64,000 nucleotides of DNA from assembly GCF_047739745.1 (NCBI RefSeq), contig NZ_JBLLVA010000012.1:97757-161756 (forward strand), given 5' to 3'. The stretch comes from Pseudaminobacter sp047739745 (GTDB lineage: Bacteria > Pseudomonadota > Alphaproteobacteria > Rhizobiales > Rhizobiaceae). Both the position numbers and the translations under genes were made by a program. The notes under the pieces are model-generated. The model was not told the origin of the DNA. It saw only the letters and a list, made by a program, of their open reading frames with translations, and searched no databases. Of the stretch, positions 61,837-64,000 are shown in pieces (within the stretch, counting starts at the first letter, position 1; each line of letters begins with the position of its first letter).

Positions 61837-62067
61837 CTATGAAGCAGAGATGCTGAGTGCGCCCGCCAGTCGCTGTCGCGCTGCTTCATGAGGCAGCAGA
61901 CCGGAGAAGAAAGGACGGACGACCCGGTCGGTGAACGCCGCCCCCTGTAACGGCATGGAAAAGGAAATGGCACGCGGCTCTCGTCCGGCGAGATAATCTG
62001 CGGCATAGGCATAGCTGAGAGCTCCGCCTTCATCCTGACGAGGGTGCCGCCTGCGCTTCACGACCAT
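61837..62067 (-). pseudogene. hipA: hipA N-terminal fragment
   Basis: A 76-codon frame. LSYAYAADYLAGREPRAISF, SMPLQGAAFTDRVVRPFFSG, LLPHEAARQRLAGAL matches the N-terminal subdomain of HipA-type kinases (F-x-Y-x-x-x-YL, PLS-x-S-x-PL, FF-x-GLLP). It stops there; the 350-residue kinase body is missing and the SRAP gene follows. It cannot phosphorylate a target. Confidence 0.75.
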
Positions 62068-62121
62068 ACGTGCAGCAGGTGGCTCATGGCGCGCTCTCCC
62101 GTCGGCTGCCGGCGGAGACTC

Positions 62122-62310
62122 TCAGGCCAAGCGCTGCCGCCACATGAATGGCGGCCGAGCTTGGCAGCGCTCCTTTCCTGCCTCAAGCTCGCGCACGCAA
62201 CGCATGCCGACCTCCCCGTGAGCCCGGCGAGCTGTTCCTGGGTGAGATCGGCGCCCTGCGTTCCTTGCGATCAAAAGGGCCGAGGCTTTTTTGTCTGTGA
62301 TCGTTTGCAT
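62122..62310 (-). pseudogene. hipB: hipB-like antitoxin, frameshifted
   Basis: The frame starts MQTITDKKASALLIARNAG. An extra base shifts it; the true sequel GADLTQEQLAGLTG is in a second frame, and VGMRCVRELEAGKERCQARP follows in the first again, so two compensating indels scramble about 20 residues of the helix-turn-helix. Intact HipB relatives read LIRARR-x-x-G-x-TQEQLAGLAGVG-x-RFVRELE-x-GK. The operator sequences upstream are still present. Confidence 0.75.
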
Positions 62311-62312
62311 AA

Positions 62313-62380
62313 ATCACCCGAACGGGATGATTAGACAACTCACCTGCTACACACCAACAAAAACACCCCGTGCGGGATGA
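62313..62380. promoter_or_regulatory. two operator-like repeats upstream of the hipB relic
   Basis: ATCACCCGAACGGGATGAT at 62313-62331 and CACCCCGTGCGGGATGA at 62364-62380 share a CACCC-N4-5-CGGGATGA dyad. Their position just upstream of the hipB start and their tandem arrangement fit HipB autoregulatory sites. Confidence 0.55.
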
Positions 62381-62495
62381 ATGGATCCCGTGCTGCTGAA
62401 TGCATAAGGGCTGGGGGCGCGAGGGCGATGCTATTTTCGAGGCCGGATGCGAAGAAGATCCTCTTTCAATTTGATGTCCTCTATCTGGCCTTTAC

Positions 62496-62612
62496 ATGGG
62501 CGGGCACACAGCCAAGGCTGCGGTTGAGAAGTGTCGCGCTGGCGGCGAGATAATGGCCGCGGGAAGCTTTATCCTGATGATCGTTGGCGCGCTGTTCGGC
62601 CACTACAAGTGA
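62496..62612 (+). CDS. tiny possible membrane protein
   Basis: A 38-residue frame, MGGHTAKAAVEKCRAGGEIM, AAGSFILMIVGALFGHYK, with one short helix at the C-terminal end. No clear ribosome site. It may equally be the end of a longer lost gene. The rest of 62381-62956 shows nothing I can support. Confidence 0.3.
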   Translation: MGGHTAKAAVEKCRAGGEIMAAGSFILMIVGALFGHYK

Positions 62613-62956
62613 TGGAGCGGCGTGGTTTGGCGGCGCGATAGGCAGGCTGCGAGACGGCCTTGCCGCGCATAAACTTCATGTTACTGAGGCATACGTGAGC
62701 AAGCAAGGCCATCGAGGGGCGACCGAGCAAAATCACGGACGCCGTAGGCGCGGCAAACTCTCCATCGACGGCACAGGTCAGCGCATTGATAGAATTTCGA
62801 GAACGGGGGGCAGACCGACCAGGCGGGCAGGGTAGGGACCCGACCGGGTGTCCGAGCGTACGACGGGCACAGCGATAGTTAAACGTTTAGCACAAGCGGC
62901 AACAGCTAGTTTGCCTCCGTCTGGCATGGTGACCTCATGTCGGGGTAAATCCATCC

Positions 62957-63307
62957 ATGCTCAAGCGGAAGATCGACTATCAAGCCAACTTGCGGGGCGC
63001 TCGACGGTACAGCTTCCAAGATGATTACCATTTGAAGAAGGCGCAGCGAACACGCATCGATGACCGCCTGTGGTGGCTTGTGATAGCGCTAGCAATCCTG
63101 GCGCTCTCAGGCGTAATTGCTTGGCACCCCCTGCGATCCATTGAGGTCAACAGCGTGTGGGATGCCGTTGGTCACTTGGCTGCTGCGCCCAACTGCAATG
63201 CCGCGCGAGCTGTCGGTCTTGCCCCTGCACGTCGCGGCCAGCCAGGGTATTGGCTGTCGCACGATCGTGATCGAGACGGTTGGGCGTGCGAGCCTTGGCC
63301 GAGATAG
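62957..63307 (+). CDS. excalibur-domain membrane protein
   Basis: A 116-residue protein with a basic N-terminus, one helix (LWWLVIALAILALSGVIAWH) and an excalibur calcium-binding domain at the end: NCNAARAVGLAP, then PGYW and HDRDRDGWACEPW with the D-x-D-x-DG-x-x-CE loop. The domain is expected outside the cytoplasm. Many such proteins carry a nuclease domain; this one does not. Confidence 0.85.
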   Translation: MLKRKIDYQANLRGARRYSFQDDYHLKKAQRTRIDDRLWWLVIALAILALSGVIAWHPLRSIEVNSVWDAVGHLAAAPNCNAARAVGLAPARRGQPGYWLSHDRDRDGWACEPWPR

Positions 63308-63338
63308 TTAACCGGCCTCAGCGCACATGATGAGGCTC

Positions 63339-63506
63339 TCACAGGATATGCGAAACCAACCACAAAGTGGTTCCGTACACTGCTGCACCTAGAACCACCG
63401 CCGTGCCGAAGGCTTGGGTGGCATATTCGCCCGAAATGGGCTTTCTAACCAGGTTGATAATCAACTGCGCCAAGCCAAGTGCAGCGCCAACGATAAACCA
63501 GAACAT
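63339..63506 (-). CDS. small two-helix membrane protein
   Basis: A 55-residue frame: MFWFIVGAALGLAQLIINLV, RKPISGEYATQAFG, TAVVLGAAVYGTTLWLVSHI. Two helices joined by a short polar loop give a convincing hairpin topology. The ribosome site is weak. It is convergent with the excalibur gene. Function unknown. Confidence 0.6.
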   Translation of the reverse strand: MFWFIVGAALGLAQLIINLVRKPISGEYATQAFGTAVVLGAAVYGTTLWLVSHIL

Positions 63507-63697
63507 AATTCAACCGCCCGTCCGCTTTGGCGCGATCTAATCGCCATCCTGTGCAGGACGCAACCTCGGCGTTCGCACTAGGGTTTGGATCGTCGCTCAC
63601 CTTTTTGGCTGCCTCGGTCCGAGCAGCAGCCGCATTTGCCCTAATTGATGATGTGTCGACCACGAAGGTACCGGCGGTCCGCATGTCTAAGAACCGA

Positions 63698-63722
63698 AGC
63701 GGGCATTACGGCCCGCTTTTTT
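63698..63722 (+). terminator. intrinsic terminator, plus strand (repeated module)
   Basis: AGCGGGC-ATTACG-GCCCGCT followed by TTTTTTGCTTTT. The same module occurs at 35541-35570 in the opposite orientation. The nearest plus-strand gene ends 390 bp upstream. Confidence 0.7.
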
Positions 63723-63814
63723 GCTTTTATGCGATGGTGGAACAATAGCCGGGCAGAGTGGTTTCCCCCTCCTCCCACACCACCTCGTTTTTCCCAATCG
63801 GCGAGGTGACCGCA

Positions 63815-63852
63815 GCCCGCCGTCTCATACCTCTCAAGACGGCGGGCTTTTT
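63815..63852 (+). terminator. strong intrinsic terminator, plus strand
   Basis: GCCCGCCGTC and GACGGCGGGC form a perfect 10-bp stem followed by TTTTT. A second hairpin, CACCTCG/CGAGGTG, lies just upstream at 63781-63808. The remaining 150 bp to the window edge hold no recognisable gene. Confidence 0.75.
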
Positions 63853-64000
63853 GATGGCACTGGTGACCTCAGCCGCGATCCTAGACGCCGCCTAGTTGAT
63901 GAAGCGGATTGCGAGCATCAGCCGATCTCCGCGCGTGGGTGGCGACGCTCTATGATAGCAGGAGGTATCCTGCACGAAACCGGTCCCTGCCGGTCCTTCA

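Noticed and set aside
20926..62835. Shared AHKLHV string in frames at 20926-21234 and 62584-62835
   Set aside because: Six residues in otherwise unrelated, unsupported frames; likely coincidence.
1..64000. tRNA, rRNA, CRISPR arrays and complete insertion sequences
   Set aside because: Looked for while reading; no cloverleaf-like gene, spaced repeat array or transposase frame was found by eye.

Overview
The window reads as accessory-rich chromosome (or chromid) of a high-GC alphaproteobacterium of the order Hyphomicrobiales, most like Mesorhizobium and relatives in the Phyllobacteriaceae/Rhizobiaceae. The grounds are the family content: an imuA-imuB-dnaE2 cassette with a rhizobial-type LexA box, a bgsBA-like beta-glucan synthase pair, BA14K-like, DUF982, DUF6894 and KTSC small proteins, PRC-barrel and YidB-like proteins, and paired ACR3/ArsC arsenic genes. 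No rRNA, tRNA, CRISPR array or intact insertion sequence was seen.

Layout. 1-3.3 kb is a minus-strand arsenic resistance operon (arsR, thioredoxin-type arsC, ACR3 efflux pump, glutaredoxin-type arsC, a second arsR, and a flavoprotein cut by the window edge). 3.6-5.3 kb is a divergent MerR regulator and MFS exporter with a MerR-style long-spacer promoter. 5.6-7.0 kb is a RES/Xre toxin-antitoxin pair with a palindromic operator. 7.3-11.1 kb is a paoABC-like periplasmic molybdenum aldehyde oxidoreductase. 12.1-20.8 kb holds a large catalase, a PHB-depolymerase-like esterase, a SemiSWEET, an isochorismatase-like hydrolase, a secreted RTX-type GH16 glucanase with an apparent ATT start, a DUF2200 protein and a YfcE-like phosphoesterase.

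20.8-42 kb is sparse and full of small, stress-type or unknown genes, tiny single-helix membrane proteins, decayed genes and pairs or triplets of related genes (a three-member family of small GTG/TTG-start proteins, two FSQEAA proteins, two DUF982 proteins, a PAS gene and its relic, a small membrane protein and its relic). It also holds an ionotropic-glutamate-receptor-like channel, a thermonuclease, a metallo-beta-lactamase-fold hydrolase and a block of long direct repeats and hairpins at 29.7-30.05 kb.

42.7-51.1 kb looks like a signalling and exopolysaccharide locus: a dCache-HAMP protein without an output domain, convergent bgsA/bgsB homologues (c-di-GMP-activated mixed-linkage beta-glucan synthesis in Sinorhizobium), and, divergent from them, a lone LivK-type binding protein followed by a membrane class III nucleotide cyclase with a long extracytoplasmic sensor. 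51.65-53.06 kb is a decayed type II restriction-modification pair: the MT-A70 methylase has an in-frame amber codon and the BglII/BstYI-type endonuclease has a frameshift. 53.4-60.1 kb is the SOS mutagenesis cassette followed by a multiply frameshifted dinB. 60.1-62.4 kb has KTSC, NUDIX and SRAP/YedK genes among relics of alkB and hipBA, and the right edge has an excalibur protein, a small membrane protein and two strong terminators.
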